Shown: positions 1 through 8,650, numbered from the stretch's first letter. The stretch: DNA of 64,000 nucleotides from QFOX01 sp033763655 (GCA_033763655.1 JANRKD010000004.1:62001-126000); one strand, 5' to 3'. Notes: generated by a model not told the origin, from the letters alone. Program-made: numbers and translations.

Positions 1-335
1 GCGCTATGGGCGCGCACTTCTTTCTCGCTGACATGGTGGCTTTTAAGGCGGCGCTTATAGCGACGCAGTTGTTTTTCCGCCTTGGTGGCCGCATCGTCGA
101 ACGCGGCATAAATTTCACTCGCGCCGCCCTGACTTTTCAGCAGCACGCCCGAATGGGTGCCGGTGTTGCCATGAATATCGACCCGGAACTGATGGTGCGC
201 CTCTTTCGATACCACCACATCGAGGCTGACGATCCGATCGAGATATTTGTTCAGGCCGCCGCTCAGGCGTTTTTCGACATGCTCCTGAAATGCCGAACCT
301 AGATCGACATGTCGGCCCGAGATGTGAAGTTGCAT
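1..335 (-). CDS. hpf: Ribosome hibernation-promoting factor (HPF/RaiA family), cut by window edge
   Basis: The N-terminal 111 residues are present and the rest lies beyond base 1. The protein begins MQLHISGRHVDLG and continues with a sigma-54-modulation/S30AE-type fold pattern (KYLDRIVSLDVVVSKEAHH, then a Lys/Arg-rich helix). Family members bind the 30S decoding region and inactivate ribosomes in stationary phase. The ATG at 335 is preceded by AGAGGAA on the minus strand. Alphaproteobacteria often place hpf downstream of rpoN. Here the order is kept, but a CpaF-type ATPase gene sits between them. Whether this is the short or long form cannot be told from the visible part. Confidence 0.88.
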   Translation of the reverse strand, partial: MQLHISGRHVDLGSAFQEHVEKRLSGGLNKYLDRIVSLDVVVSKEAHHQFRVDIHGNTGTHSGVLLKSQGGASEIYAAFDDAATKAEKQLRRYKRRLKSHHVSEKEVRAHS

Positions 336-463
336 AGATTCCTCTTTGGTTGGGAAGTTGTTGATGGAATAACCGCATAGAATGTGGCCAGCGAAGTGGC
401 CATTCCAATATAGGCGCAGCGGCGGAATAATTCCAGTGGATTACGCTGCGTTTCGCGCAATAG

Positions 464-1681
464 CTACAGTTTCGGCAATTTCACCCCAAGCGCCGCCGAA
501 ATGCGGTCGCCCTCGCCGTAATAGGCGACGCGGCGCAGGAAGCGCGGCATAATGCCCGACCATTTGAACTCGCCGATAAGCTGCCCGTCGGGCTGCTCGC
601 CTTTAGTCTGGTAGGTGAATAAATCCTGCATGGTAATCACGTCCGACTCCATCCCCACCACCTCGGATACGAAGGTCACGCGGCGTTTGCCGTCGCGCAT
701 CCGGCTGGTCTGCACAATCAGGTGAATGGCCGAGGCAATCTGCGCGCGGATGGCATGGTTGGGCAGGCCGAGATTGGCCATGGTCATCATGTTCTCAAGC
801 CGCGCCAGCGCATCGCGCGGGTGGTTGGCGTGAACCGTGGTCAGCGAGCCTTCGTGGCCGGTGTTCATCGCCTGCATCATGTCGAAGGCTTCGGCGCCGC
901 GCACCTCGCCAATCAGGATGCGGTCGGGGCGCATCCGCAGGGCGTTTTTCATCAAATCGCGGATGCTGACCTCGTCCTCGTGGCGGTCGGCGCGCACAGG
1001 CCTCGTTTCAAGACGCACCACATGCGGCTGCTGCAGGCGCAATTCCGCCGCATCCTCGATGGTAACAATCCGCTCGTTCGGGTCGATATACTCCGACATC
1101 GCGTTAAGCAGCGTGGTTTTCCCCGATCCCGTCCCCCCCGAAATCAGGACATTGAGGCGGCAGCGCGTCACCACTTTCAGGACTTCGGCCAGCGCCGGGG
1201 AGAGATTGCCGCCCGCCGCCATATCGTCGAGCGTGATGTTGCGCTTGGAGAATTTGCGGATGGAAATCGCCGTTCCATCGACCGCGAGTGGGCGCACGAT
1301 GACGTTGACGCGGCTGCCGTCGGGCAAACGGGCATCGAGCAACGGCTGGCGGGCGCTGACATTGCGGCCGATATGCCCGGCAATCGCCTCGGCGATGGAG
1401 AACACCTGCGCGTCATCGGAGAATCTCAGCCCGGTTTTTTCGAGCTTGCCCGCGCGTTCGACAAAAACATTCTGCGGCCCGTTAATCAGGATGTCGTTGA
1501 CCGAATCATCGTCGAGCAGCGACTTGAGAGGGGCGAGCGCCAGCACCGCGTCGGCCAGCGCGGCTTCCATCGAGAGTATCGGCTCCAGCGGCGGCGGGTT
1601 GGCCGCCTGCCCCAGCGCCAGCGATAACTGCGCCACCTGACGCTCAAGCTGCGCCATGCGCAGGGCCAAATCATCCGACAT
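464..1681 (-). CDS. CpaF/TadA-type secretion ATPase
   Basis: This is a type II/IV secretion-superfamily ATPase of 405 residues. From the chosen start, Walker A GGTGSGKTT is at about residues 182-190, Walker B RILIGEVRG at about 254-262, and the His-box-like GSLTTVHAN at about 278-286. The family powers Tad/Flp pilus assembly or related envelope machines from the inner-membrane cytoplasmic face. No other tad, cpa or flp gene is visible here, so its partners must be elsewhere or its role differs. I chose the ATG at 1681 because AGGA precedes it; an in-frame GTG at 1714 would add 11 residues. It lies between rpoN and hpf. Confidence 0.88.
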   Translation of the reverse strand: MSDDLALRMAQLERQVAQLSLALGQAANPPPLEPILSMEAALADAVLALAPLKSLLDDDSVNDILINGPQNVFVERAGKLEKTGLRFSDDAQVFSIAEAIAGHIGRNVSARQPLLDARLPDGSRVNVIVRPLAVDGTAISIRKFSKRNITLDDMAAGGNLSPALAEVLKVVTRCRLNVLISGGTGSGKTTLLNAMSEYIDPNERIVTIEDAAELRLQQPHVVRLETRPVRADRHEDEVSIRDLMKNALRMRPDRILIGEVRGAEAFDMMQAMNTGHEGSLTTVHANHPRDALARLENMMTMANLGLPNHAIRAQIASAIHLIVQTSRMRDGKRRVTFVSEVVGMESDVITMQDLFTYQTKGEQPDGQLIGEFKWSGIMPRFLRRVAYYGEGDRISAALGVKLPKL

Positions 1682-1830
1682 AACTATCCTGTTGACGCTG
1701 TGTGTTGCTTTCACCCCTGTCTAACCCGAAGCCGGAAAGAAAGAAAGCCGCCGCTCGCGGGAGGGGCCTATCGCCCGCATCATTCCCGCGCGGCGTGCCG
1801 CATCCGTCACAGGCACGCAGCCCTCACCCC

Positions 1831-3354
1831 TCACCCGGCCTGAAGCTTCTGTCGCCGCCGCACTACGCTCGATGGAATGTTCATTTCCTCACGGTATTTG
1901 GTCACCGTGCGGCGCGCCACATCGATGTTGCGATCCTTGAGGCGTTTGACGATGGCGTCGTCGGAGAGAATGTCCCTTACCTCCTCCGCCGCCACCAGCT
2001 CCCGGATGTAATACTGCACGGTTTTACTCGAAAAATCGTTCTGCCCGCTGCCCGCATGGATCGAGGAGGTGAAGAAAAATTTCAGTTCCAGTGTGCCGCG
2101 CGGCGTCGCCATGAACTTGGCGGTGGTCACACGGCTGACGGTCGATTCATGCATACCGATGGCCGCCGCAATATCCTTCAGCACCAAAGGCCGCAGAAAA
2201 CGGATGCCGTGTTGCAGGAACTTATCCTGCTGTTTGACAATCTCCGTCGCCACTTTCAGAATCGTGTTAGCCCGCTGATCGAGGGCCTTAATCAGCCAGT
2301 TGGCATTGGCCATCTGCTCACTGACGAATTTCTTTGCTTCCTTATCCCCCGCCCGCGCGCCGACATCCGCTGCATAATGGCGGTTCACCAGCACGCGCGG
2401 CATTGCCTCCGGGTTCAGTTCGAGGTGCCAGCCGCCGCCCTTGGCGCGGCGAACAATCACGTCGGGAATGACCGCCTGCACCTCTTCCGCCGCGAAGCCG
2501 ATGCCCGGCTTCGGGTTACAGCGGCGGATATCGGCAATCATCTGCGCAAAATCCTCGGTGTCGGCATGGCATTTCTTGCGCAGGCCCTGCAAATCGCCGC
2601 TCGCCATCATCTCGATATTGTCGAGGAATGTTTCCATACACGGGTCGAGGCGGTTCATATCGGCCAGTTGCAGGCGCAGGCATTCGCTCAGCGAGCGGGC
2701 AAAAACCCCCGCCGGGTCCATCTGCTGCACCCGCGCGATGACCGCCTCAATTTCCGCCGCCGTCGCGCCAAGGCTGGCCGCCAGCGTCGCCGTATCTTCG
2801 CGCAGATACCCCGCCTCATCGAGCATATCGGTCAGTTTTTCGGCAATTAGCAATTGGGCCGAGTCGGCAATATCGAGGCGAATCTGCTCCAGCAGATGCT
2901 CGCGCAACGTCTGCTCGCGGGCACTGGCCGATTCGATGCTTAAGCCCTCGCCGTCCTCGTCGTAATGGCTGCCGCCGCTTTGTGCGCCCGCCGAGAGGCG
3001 GCTGGCCTCACCTTCCGACCATTCATCGCCGTACGATTCGTCGACCAGCGATTCGTTGACTGAATAATCCGAATCCGAAACCTCGATTTCCGAGGTTTCA
3101 CCGCGCGGTTCATCCTCACCCTCGACGGAAGCGGAGGCGGCATCGACCGTCGGCTCATCTGCCGCCGGTTCGCCCGGATGTTCGGCGTCACTCTCGGCTT
3201 CGTCGCGGCTTAACAGCGGGTTTTTTTCCAGCTCCTCGTCGATATATTCCTGAAGCTCGACCGCCGAAAGCTGCAACAGCTTGATGGATTGCTGCAGCGC
3301 CTGCGTCATCACCAGGTTCTGCGATTGCCTGAACTCCTGCTTCATTCCAACCAT
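1831..3354 (-). CDS. rpoN: RNA polymerase sigma-54 factor
   Basis: The protein has about 507 residues. The N-terminal activator-interacting region I (QEFRQSQNLVMTQALQQSIK) is followed by an acidic region II rich in Glu/Asp (about residues 50-120), the core-binding region, and a C-terminal DNA-binding part with the RpoN box ARRTVTKYRE at about 480-489. Sigma-54 directs RNA polymerase to -24/-12 promoters and needs an enhancer-binding ATPase. The ATG at 3354 (MVGMKQEF) is preceded by AAGGGG. An upstream GTG at 3420 is open but adds residues foreign to the family. It follows lptB with a gap of about 106 bp, a common alphaproteobacterial arrangement. Confidence 0.95.
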   Translation of the reverse strand: MVGMKQEFRQSQNLVMTQALQQSIKLLQLSAVELQEYIDEELEKNPLLSRDEAESDAEHPGEPAADEPTVDAASASVEGEDEPRGETSEIEVSDSDYSVNESLVDESYGDEWSEGEASRLSAGAQSGGSHYDEDGEGLSIESASAREQTLREHLLEQIRLDIADSAQLLIAEKLTDMLDEAGYLREDTATLAASLGATAAEIEAVIARVQQMDPAGVFARSLSECLRLQLADMNRLDPCMETFLDNIEMMASGDLQGLRKKCHADTEDFAQMIADIRRCNPKPGIGFAAEEVQAVIPDVIVRRAKGGGWHLELNPEAMPRVLVNRHYAADVGARAGDKEAKKFVSEQMANANWLIKALDQRANTILKVATEIVKQQDKFLQHGIRFLRPLVLKDIAAAIGMHESTVSRVTTAKFMATPRGTLELKFFFTSSIHAGSGQNDFSSKTVQYYIRELVAAEEVRDILSDDAIVKRLKDRNIDVARRTVTKYREEMNIPSSVVRRRQKLQAG

Positions 3355-3460
3355 GGGGCACCCCTTAGTCCATGCAAGAGTTATACCAAAAAAATCACGC
3401 CCACTCAACCCACGAATCACACCTATCCGCAGAAGAATTTATTTTCAGTGGGATAACAGG

Positions 3461-4366
3461 CTAAAGCGAGAATTTCTCGCCCAGATAGACACGGCGCACC
3501 TCGTCGTTATTGACGATGTCGTTCGGCACGCCTTCCATCAGCACCGTTCCATCATGAATAATGTAGGCACGGTCGATAACATCCAGCGTTTCACGCACGT
3601 TATGGTCGGTAATCAGCACGCCGATGCCACGGTCCTTCAGGTGCTTGACCAGATCACGCACCTCGGCGATGGCAATGGGGTCGATCCCCGCCAGCGGTTC
3701 GTCGAGCAGGATAAAGGCAGGCCGTCCCGCCAGCGCGCGGGCAATCTCCGCCCGGCGGCGTTCCCCGCCCGAGAGCGCAATCGCCGGTGAATTGCGCAGA
3801 TGGGTGATGGAAAATTCGGCCAGCAACGCATCGAGCATGGCGCGGCGCGTCTGCGGGTCGGGCTCGGCCACTTCAAGCACCGCCATGATGTTCTGTTCTA
3901 CCGTCAGCCCCCGGAAAATGCTGGCTTCCTGCGGCAGGTAGCCAATTCCGAGCCGCGCACGGCGATACATCGGCAGGGTGGTGATGTCCGTCCCATCGAG
4001 GGTGATGGTGCCGTAATCAGGGGCGACAAGGCCGGTAATCATGTAGAAGCAGGTGGTTTTCCCCGCGCCGTTCGGCCCGAGCAGGCCAACCGCCTCGCCG
4101 CGCTGCAAATCGAGCGAAACATTGCGCACCACAGGCCGCTTGGAATAACGCTTCCCGAGGTTGCGCACCGATAGCCCGGATTGCTTGGCCACCAACACCG
4201 GCTTTTTGGAGATGGGGTCAGGCTGCGCCAGCGTTACCACCACCGATTGCTCAATCGAATGGCCGCGCGGCACTTCATCATCCGCCGTGGCTTCGACCGG
4301 CGTTTGTGCGCCCCCGGGCTTCAGTAACCAGTCGCTGCCAAATCCGGATTCATTGTCGTTGCTCAT
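3461..4366 (-). CDS. lptB: LPS export ABC transporter ATPase LptB with N-terminal extension
   Basis: This is the cytoplasmic ATPase that drives lipopolysaccharide extraction by LptB2FG. Walker A GPNGAGKTT is at residues 97-105. The signature LSGGERRRAEIARAL, Walker B FILLDEPLAGIDP and switch His region LITDHNVRETL follow in order. The first 64 or so residues precede the usual start of the family and look disordered and acidic/polar. The start codon overlaps the lptA stop by 4 bp (ATGA), which fixes this start and implies translational coupling. LptF/G are not in the window. Confidence 0.95.
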   Translation of the reverse strand: MSNDNESGFGSDWLLKPGGAQTPVEATADDEVPRGHSIEQSVVVTLAQPDPISKKPVLVAKQSGLSVRNLGKRYSKRPVVRNVSLDLQRGEAVGLLGPNGAGKTTCFYMITGLVAPDYGTITLDGTDITTLPMYRRARLGIGYLPQEASIFRGLTVEQNIMAVLEVAEPDPQTRRAMLDALLAEFSITHLRNSPAIALSGGERRRAEIARALAGRPAFILLDEPLAGIDPIAIAEVRDLVKHLKDRGIGVLITDHNVRETLDVIDRAYIIHDGTVLMEGVPNDIVNNDEVRRVYLGEKFSL

Positions 4367-4980
4367 GGGGCCCCTGCCGGTTTGGGTTGCGATTTGGGAA
4401 CGAACAACCCATGGACGCGCGCGGGTTTGCCGCCGGTCTGCGTCACATCCGAAGCGCCGCCCGCGCCGCCGGTGAGGATGCTGCGCCCGGAGGCCATGTT
4501 GTAATTCAGCTTCGTGCCTTTGAGGATATTCTGGCCGCGCGTCAGGGTGACATTGCTGCCCGTCAGGTCGATCGTGTCGGTATCGACGTTATAAACCGCC
4601 TTTTCGCCAATCGCCGTTTCGGTCGGGGTGGTGAAAACCACGTTGCCATCCGCCTCGATGCGGTAAATCCCCTGCCCGGCGGTAGGGCTGGCGGCGGCCG
4701 TCGTTTCCGCCGGGGCGGGTGAAGCGGCCTTGCCTTCGTCGCGGTAGAACACGGTCATTTGTGTGGAACGCATGTTGGTGGTGCCCTGAATGGCGATGAC
4801 ATTGCCGGTGAAAACCGCCTTATGCTCGTTCTGAAAAACGTCGAGCTTGTCTGAGGAAATCTCGATGGGCTTATCTTTCTGCAGGCCAGAAGCGGCGGCC
4901 TGTTGTGCCCATACCGGCGATGCAAACGCCAGCGCCACCGCCGCATTCGCCATCACCCACCGCAGCAAAAACCTGTTCAT
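4363..4980 (-). CDS. lptA: Periplasmic LPS transport protein LptA
   Basis: This 205-residue protein has a clear signal peptide ending near PVWAQQ, about residue 26. The OstA/LptA core follows, with the family patterns KPIEISSDKLDV, KAVFTGNVIAIQG and RSTQMTVFYRD. Family members form the beta-jellyroll bridge that carries LPS across the periplasm between LptC and LptD. A Pro/Ala/Thr-rich insertion (about residues 90-110, ASPAPAETTAAASPTAGQG) interrupts the core and is probably a loop. The gene lies 2 bp from lptC and overlaps lptB by 4 bp. Confidence 0.93.
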   Translation of the reverse strand: MNRFLLRWVMANAAVALAFASPVWAQQAAASGLQKDKPIEISSDKLDVFQNEHKAVFTGNVIAIQGTTNMRSTQMTVFYRDEGKAASPAPAETTAAASPTAGQGIYRIEADGNVVFTTPTETAIGEKAVYNVDTDTIDLTGSNVTLTRGQNILKGTKLNYNMASGRSILTGGAGGASDVTQTGGKPARVHGLFVPKSQPKPAGAP

Positions 4981-4982
4981 TC

Positions 4983-5663
4983 CTAGCGTGACTCTCGTTT
5001 AAATTGTACCTGCACCGGCGCGTCGCCGCGCGTAAAGATAATGTGGCTGCCATTATCCACGATTTCAAAGCCGCTGGCAAGGATGTTGCCGCTGGCGCCA
5101 ATACCGCTGATTTCCTCGTTTCCGTAGATATGCAGCCCATTGATTTCCACCGTGGCATGCGCCGTGGTGAAACTGTTGCCCTGCGCGTCGATGAGCGTGA
5201 CATGGCCAAACAAATCGAGCAGTTTTTTGTCCTGCTGATACTCGGCCCGCTCGGCGGTCAGCAGGTTCCATTGCCCGTTTTCCTTCATCAGCTGCGCCTC
5301 CACCTCTTCCAGCAACACCAGCGATGAAGTCTGCTGCGTGGCGGTTTTGCTGCTGATTTTGAATTGCTGGCCGTTCGCGCCGATGCCGCGATATTCGGGG
5401 TTATTCATCACCGGGCTGGCCGCTTTCCCGCCCTGAGAGCCCGTCCCCGCGAAGGTGACGCGCAGGCCGGTTTTTTCGGTGCTGAGCAAGGGCCAGGCAA
5501 TCAGGCTGGCCGTCAGCACCAGCGCCACGAACAGCAACGACCATTTGCTGAACACCACAAAGCGGGTATAGCGGCGGATGCGCCCGAAAAGCTGGTCGGC
5601 TTCGCCCAGCGCCCACCACGATACCGGGCCTTCGGGACGATTGCCTGCGGAGGGTTTGCCCAT
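4983..5663 (-). CDS. lptC: LPS export protein LptC
   Basis: This 226-residue bitopic protein has a cytoplasmic N-terminus with one membrane segment at about residues 37-58 (SLLFVALVLTASLIAWPLL). A periplasmic jellyroll domain follows, with the LptC signature (NPEYRGIGANGQQFKISSKT, then repeats of EVEAQL, GHVTLIDAQGN and HATVEINGLHIYG). LptC receives LPS from LptB2FG and hands it to LptA. It is 1 bp from the kdsD stop and 2 bp from lptA, so the four genes kdsD-lptC-lptA-lptB read as one operon joining Kdo synthesis to LPS export. Confidence 0.9.
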   Translation of the reverse strand: MGKPSAGNRPEGPVSWWALGEADQLFGRIRRYTRFVVFSKWSLLFVALVLTASLIAWPLLSTEKTGLRVTFAGTGSQGGKAASPVMNNPEYRGIGANGQQFKISSKTATQQTSSLVLLEEVEAQLMKENGQWNLLTAERAEYQQDKKLLDLFGHVTLIDAQGNSFTTAHATVEINGLHIYGNEEISGIGASGNILASGFEIVDNGSHIIFTRGDAPVQVQFKRESR

Positions 5664-5664
5664 G

Positions 5665-6642
5665 CTACATCACACCGGCGCGCAGGCAATCATGAATATG
5701 CAGGATGCCCACGGGTTTGCCGCCTTCGAGCACGAACAGGCAGGTGATGGCTTTGCCGTTCATGATGCCCAGCGCTTCCGCCGCCAGCATCGCAGGGGTG
5801 ATGGTGGCGGGTTGGCGCGTCATCACCTGCGCGGCGGTTTTCTCCATCAGCGACGGCTCCATATGGCGGCGCAAATCGCCATCGGTCACGATGCCGACCA
5901 TGCTGCCCTGCGCATCGACCACGCCCGCGCAGCCGAAGCGTTTTTCCGTCATGGTGAGAAGCACCTGCGGCATCGGCGCGCCCTCCTCCACCAGCGGCAA
6001 TTCCCCGGCCTGATGCATCACATCCGCCACGCGGATAAATTGCGCACCAAGCTTACCGCCCGGGTGATAGACGCCAAAATCATCGCGCGAGAAACCGCGC
6101 TGTTCGAGCAGCGCAATGGCGAGCGCATCACCGACCGCCAGCATCATGGTGGTCGAGGTCGTAGGCACCCCAATCGGCGAGGCTTCCGGCACTTCGGGCA
6201 GCACCAGTGCAATATCCGCCGATTCGACCAGCAGCGACCCTTCCCGCCGCACCAGCGCCACCAGCGGAATGGCGAAACGCCGCGTGTAGGAAATCACATC
6301 GCGTAGCTCGTGCGTTTCCCCTGAGTTGGAGAGGCAGAGCACAAGGTCGTCGGCGGTAATCATTCCCAAATCACCGTGGCTGGCCTCCGACGGATGAACA
6401 AAATAAGCTGGCGTTCCCGTCGAAGCGAGGGTGGCGGCGATCTTTCGGCCAACATGGCCGCTTTTGCCCATGCCACTGACAATCACCCGCCCCTTAAGTT
6501 CCGCCACACGCGCGACCAGTGCCACAAAAGGCTCGCCCAGCGTATCCGCCACTGCCTGCAACCCCTCGATCTCGCGGGCGATGACCGCACGGGCGGAACT
6601 GAGCACAGACGCAGAGAGGGATGTTTTTGCCATAGCGCCCAT
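5665..6642 (-). CDS. kdsD: Arabinose-5-phosphate isomerase (KdsD/KpsF family)
   Basis: KdsD interconverts ribulose-5-phosphate and arabinose-5-phosphate, the first step to Kdo for LPS. The protein has an N-terminal SIS sugar-isomerase domain with VIVSGMGKSGHVGRKIAATL, HPSEASHGDLG and LSNSGET. Two C-terminal CBS motifs follow (VADVMH..., AAQVMT...). Starts at 6642 (MGAMAKTS) or 6633 (MAKTS) are both possible. Both lie just after the ribonuclease D stop (6647), so initiation is probably coupled. An upstream in-frame start at 6684 would run into rnd and is unlikely. Confidence 0.93.
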   Translation of the reverse strand: MGAMAKTSLSASVLSSARAVIAREIEGLQAVADTLGEPFVALVARVAELKGRVIVSGMGKSGHVGRKIAATLASTGTPAYFVHPSEASHGDLGMITADDLVLCLSNSGETHELRDVISYTRRFAIPLVALVRREGSLLVESADIALVLPEVPEASPIGVPTTSTTMMLAVGDALAIALLEQRGFSRDDFGVYHPGGKLGAQFIRVADVMHQAGELPLVEEGAPMPQVLLTMTEKRFGCAGVVDAQGSMVGIVTDGDLRRHMEPSLMEKTAAQVMTRQPATITPAMLAAEALGIMNGKAITCLFVLEGGKPVGILHIHDCLRAGVM

Positions 6643-6646
6643 GCCG

Positions 6647-7258
6647 TTAATGCGCGAAAATGTCGATTTCCGGCCAGCCCGCAAGGTCGAGCGCGGCGCG
6701 GGTCGGCAGGAAGCGGAAACACTCCGCCGCGAGTTGGCTGCGACCTTCGCGCGCCAGCATCACATCGAGTTTTGCACGCAGCGCATGCAAATGGCGCACA
6801 TCGCTCGCCGCATATTCCTGCTGCTCGGGCGTGAGCAGCGGCTGCCCCCAGTCCGAGCTTTGCTGCTGTTTCGAGACGTCCTGCCCAAGCAATTCGCGGC
6901 AAATATCCTTGAACCCATGCCGTTCCGTGAAGGTACGTGTCAGCCGCGAGGCAATTTTGGTGCAATAAACCGGCGCCGTCACCACCCCGAGGTAATGCAG
7001 CAGGATCGCGACATCGAAACGGGCAAAATGGAAGAGCTTCACCCGCGTAGGGTCGGTCAACAGCTTGCAAAGGTTGGGGGCATGGTATTGTCCGGGCAGG
7101 AACTGCACGAGGTGCTCGTCGCCCTTACCGTCCGACAATTGCACGAGGCAAAGCCGGTCGCGCAGGTTGTTTAAGCCCATGGCCTCAGTATCAACGGCAA
7201 TGTCGCCCTCAAAAGTGACCGATGCGGGGATATCCCCGGTATGCAGGTAAACAGCGAT
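6647..7258 (-). CDS. rnd: Ribonuclease D (short form) with apparent non-canonical ATC start
   Basis: This is a DEDDy-type 3'-5' exoribonuclease of about 203 residues without an HRDC domain, as in the short alphaproteobacterial form. Exo I is VDTEAMGL, Exo II is HFARFDVAIL, and Exo III with the catalytic Tyr is QEYAASDVRHL. The only ATG (7180) lies after the Exo I Asp and Glu, so starting there would remove two catalytic residues. The coding frame extends upstream through IAVYLHTGDIPASV, as expected for the family, but holds no ATG, GTG or TTG before the stop codon near 7310. A strong GGGGAGGG sits 4 bp before an ATC at 7258, which I take as the start. Confidence 0.8.
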   Translation of the reverse strand: MAVYLHTGDIPASVTFEGDIAVDTEAMGLNNLRDRLCLVQLSDGKGDEHLVQFLPGQYHAPNLCKLLTDPTRVKLFHFARFDVAILLHYLGVVTAPVYCTKIASRLTRTFTERHGFKDICRELLGQDVSKQQQSSDWGQPLLTPEQQEYAASDVRHLHALRAKLDVMLAREGRSQLAAECFRFLPTRAALDLAGWPEIDIFAH

Positions 7259-7336
7259 AGTACCCTCCCCAATAAGGAGGCAAACCTGCCATAAGCAGGC
7301 AGGGTTCTCAAGGATTTAGTGATTTCTACAAGAGAA

Positions 7337-7447
7337 TTAGCGGTTTATGCGCACAAAGACGCGGCGCTGTTGCCGCGATGCGCTGACCGACAGCCGGATC
7401 AGGCTGATTCCAAAAAGGGCGAGTGATGCTAAAAAAATCAGGTTCAT
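7337..7447 (-). CDS. Possible small membrane protein, 36 aa
   Basis: This short ORF encodes MNLIFLASLALFGISLIRL followed by a basic tail (RQQRRVFVRINR). The first 19 residues are strongly hydrophobic and could form one membrane span. No convincing ribosome-binding site is seen. The IS630 element begins 9 bp upstream of the ATG, so its original promoter has probably been separated. No family is recognised; it could be chance coding. Confidence 0.35.
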   Translation of the reverse strand: MNLIFLASLALFGISLIRLSVSASRQQRRVFVRINR

Positions 7448-7456
7448 AAGGTCATA

Positions 7457-7481
7457 CCAAAGCAACTAAATAACATGACAT
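7457..7481 (+). repeat. IS630 left terminal inverted repeat
   Basis: This 25-bp repeat begins CCAAAGCAAC and ends AACATGACAT. It pairs with the reverse complement of 8578-8602 apart from one position (AATAAC against AATATC). Confidence 0.93.
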
Positions 7482-7529
7482 ATATGTAGCGGTGTGATAT
7501 GAGTATCCCTACCAACGATGGGAGGGGAT

Positions 7530-8593
7530 ATGACACATGTAGTTAGGCAGGATATTCATAGTTCGGCAGAGTTGCTGGCGTTTAGCAAAACGTCAGAGAA
7601 TGTGCGGCATTCGCATCGGATTCTGGCGATTCGTGATATGGTGCGTGGCGATTCACGAAGTGATGTTTGTGAGCGCTACGGCGTCACACGAGAGAACCTT
7701 CGGCATTGGGTGTCGTGGTATAACGAAAGCGGCGTGGACGGCTTAAAAGATGAAGCGCGCAGCGGCAGGCCGAGAGTGTTGCCTGCGGAGAAAATATCCA
7801 CATTCAAGCAGCGTATTGAAGCGCAACCTGATGTTAAAAACGATGGTCACACGCGTTGGCGGGCGGTGGATACACAGCGGATCTTAAGCGAAGAATACGG
7901 CGTCACCTATACGAGCCTTTATGGCGTGCGCAAACTGTGTCATGCGTTGGGATTGTCGTACATCACGGCGCGTCCCACGCATCCAAAACATGACGCCGAA
8001 GCCATCGAAGCGTTCAAAAAAAACTCCCCGAAATCATTGCCGAAATCCAAGCGGCGCACCCAGACAAAACCATCGAGATATGGTGCCAAGACGAAAGCCG
8101 AATAGGACAAAAAGGATCGCGCACGCACAGCTGGGGATGCAAGGGAATCCGCTTGCGTGCGCCCATCGACACGCGTTACAAAAACGCCTATATCTTCGGT
8201 GCATTCTGCCCCGCGCGTGACGTCGCTGTCGGGTTGATTCTGCCCACGGTGAACACCAACATGATGCAGTTGCATCTCGATGAAATCTCTACGCAACTCC
8301 CGCCACACATCCACGCCGCAATGCTGGTCGATGGCGCAGGATGGCATATCAGCGATGACTTGCTACTCCCCAAAAATATCACACTGATAAAAATCCCGCC
8401 GCGCTCACCCGAACTCAATCCCGCCGAAAAACCATGGCAATATCTGAAAGACAACTTCCTCTCGCATCTTCTGCTGAATACCTACGATGACATCTTGGAT
8501 GCCTGCCACCACGCCTGGAATAAAATGACCGCAGAGCAGGGGCGTATCACATCCCTCACCAATTTCCCCTATTTACAATGTCATGATATTTAG
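7530..8593 (+). CDS. IS630-family transposase, two frames joined by -1 frameshift
   Basis: The first frame (7530-8105) holds the helix-turn-helix and linker (RENLRHWVSWYNESGVDGLKDE, then ARSGRP). The catalytic DDE part is in the -1 frame ending at 8593, with EIWCQDESRIGQKG, AMLVDGAGWH and PPRSPELNPAEKPWQYLKD. The frames meet at eight A's followed by C (8016-8024). In the zero frame this gives the slippery heptamer A-AAA-AAC. Without the shift the first frame stops at 8105. Start 7530 is preceded by GGGAGGGGAT; an ATG at 7518 is less well placed. Programmed frameshifting is known in IS630 elements; a simple frameshift mutation is the alternative. Confidence 0.88.
8016..8024 (+). promoter_or_regulatory. 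Putative -1 ribosomal frameshift site (A-AAA-AAC)
   Basis: The octa-A run plus C lies exactly where the transposase must pass from its HTH frame to its DDE frame. Codons are AAA-AAA-AAC in the zero frame, and slipping back one base restores KLPEIIAEIQ and the downstream catalytic core. Confidence 0.6.
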
Positions 8594-8602
8594 TTGCTTT
8601 GG
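8578..8602 (-). repeat. IS630 right terminal inverted repeat
   Basis: This is the inverted partner of 7457-7481, with one mismatch in 25 bp, followed by the TA target duplication at 8603-8604. Confidence 0.93.
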
Positions 8603-8650
8603 TATCAGTTAACCACATAAACCCTAAGAAAGGATTAAGGCCACGAGCCA

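Larger units (their letters stand above)
7457..8602 (+). mobile_element. IS630-family insertion sequence, 1146 bp
   Basis: Terminal inverted repeats of 25 bp with one mismatch start at both ends with CCAAAGCAACTAAAT. Each end is flanked by TA (7455-7456 and 8603-8604), the IS630/Tc1 target duplication. The element carries one transposase gene split over two frames. Both ends and the gene look complete, so it may be active. It separates a small minus-strand ORF from its upstream DNA. Confidence 0.92.

Noticed and set aside
722..1640. Long plus-strand open frames opposite the CpaF-type ATPase gene
   Set aside because: They are Arg/His-rich shadow frames of a GC-rich gene on the other strand, with no family features.
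1702..2965. Plus-strand open frames across rpoN
   Set aside because: They are antisense to a well-supported rpoN and have no ribosome site.
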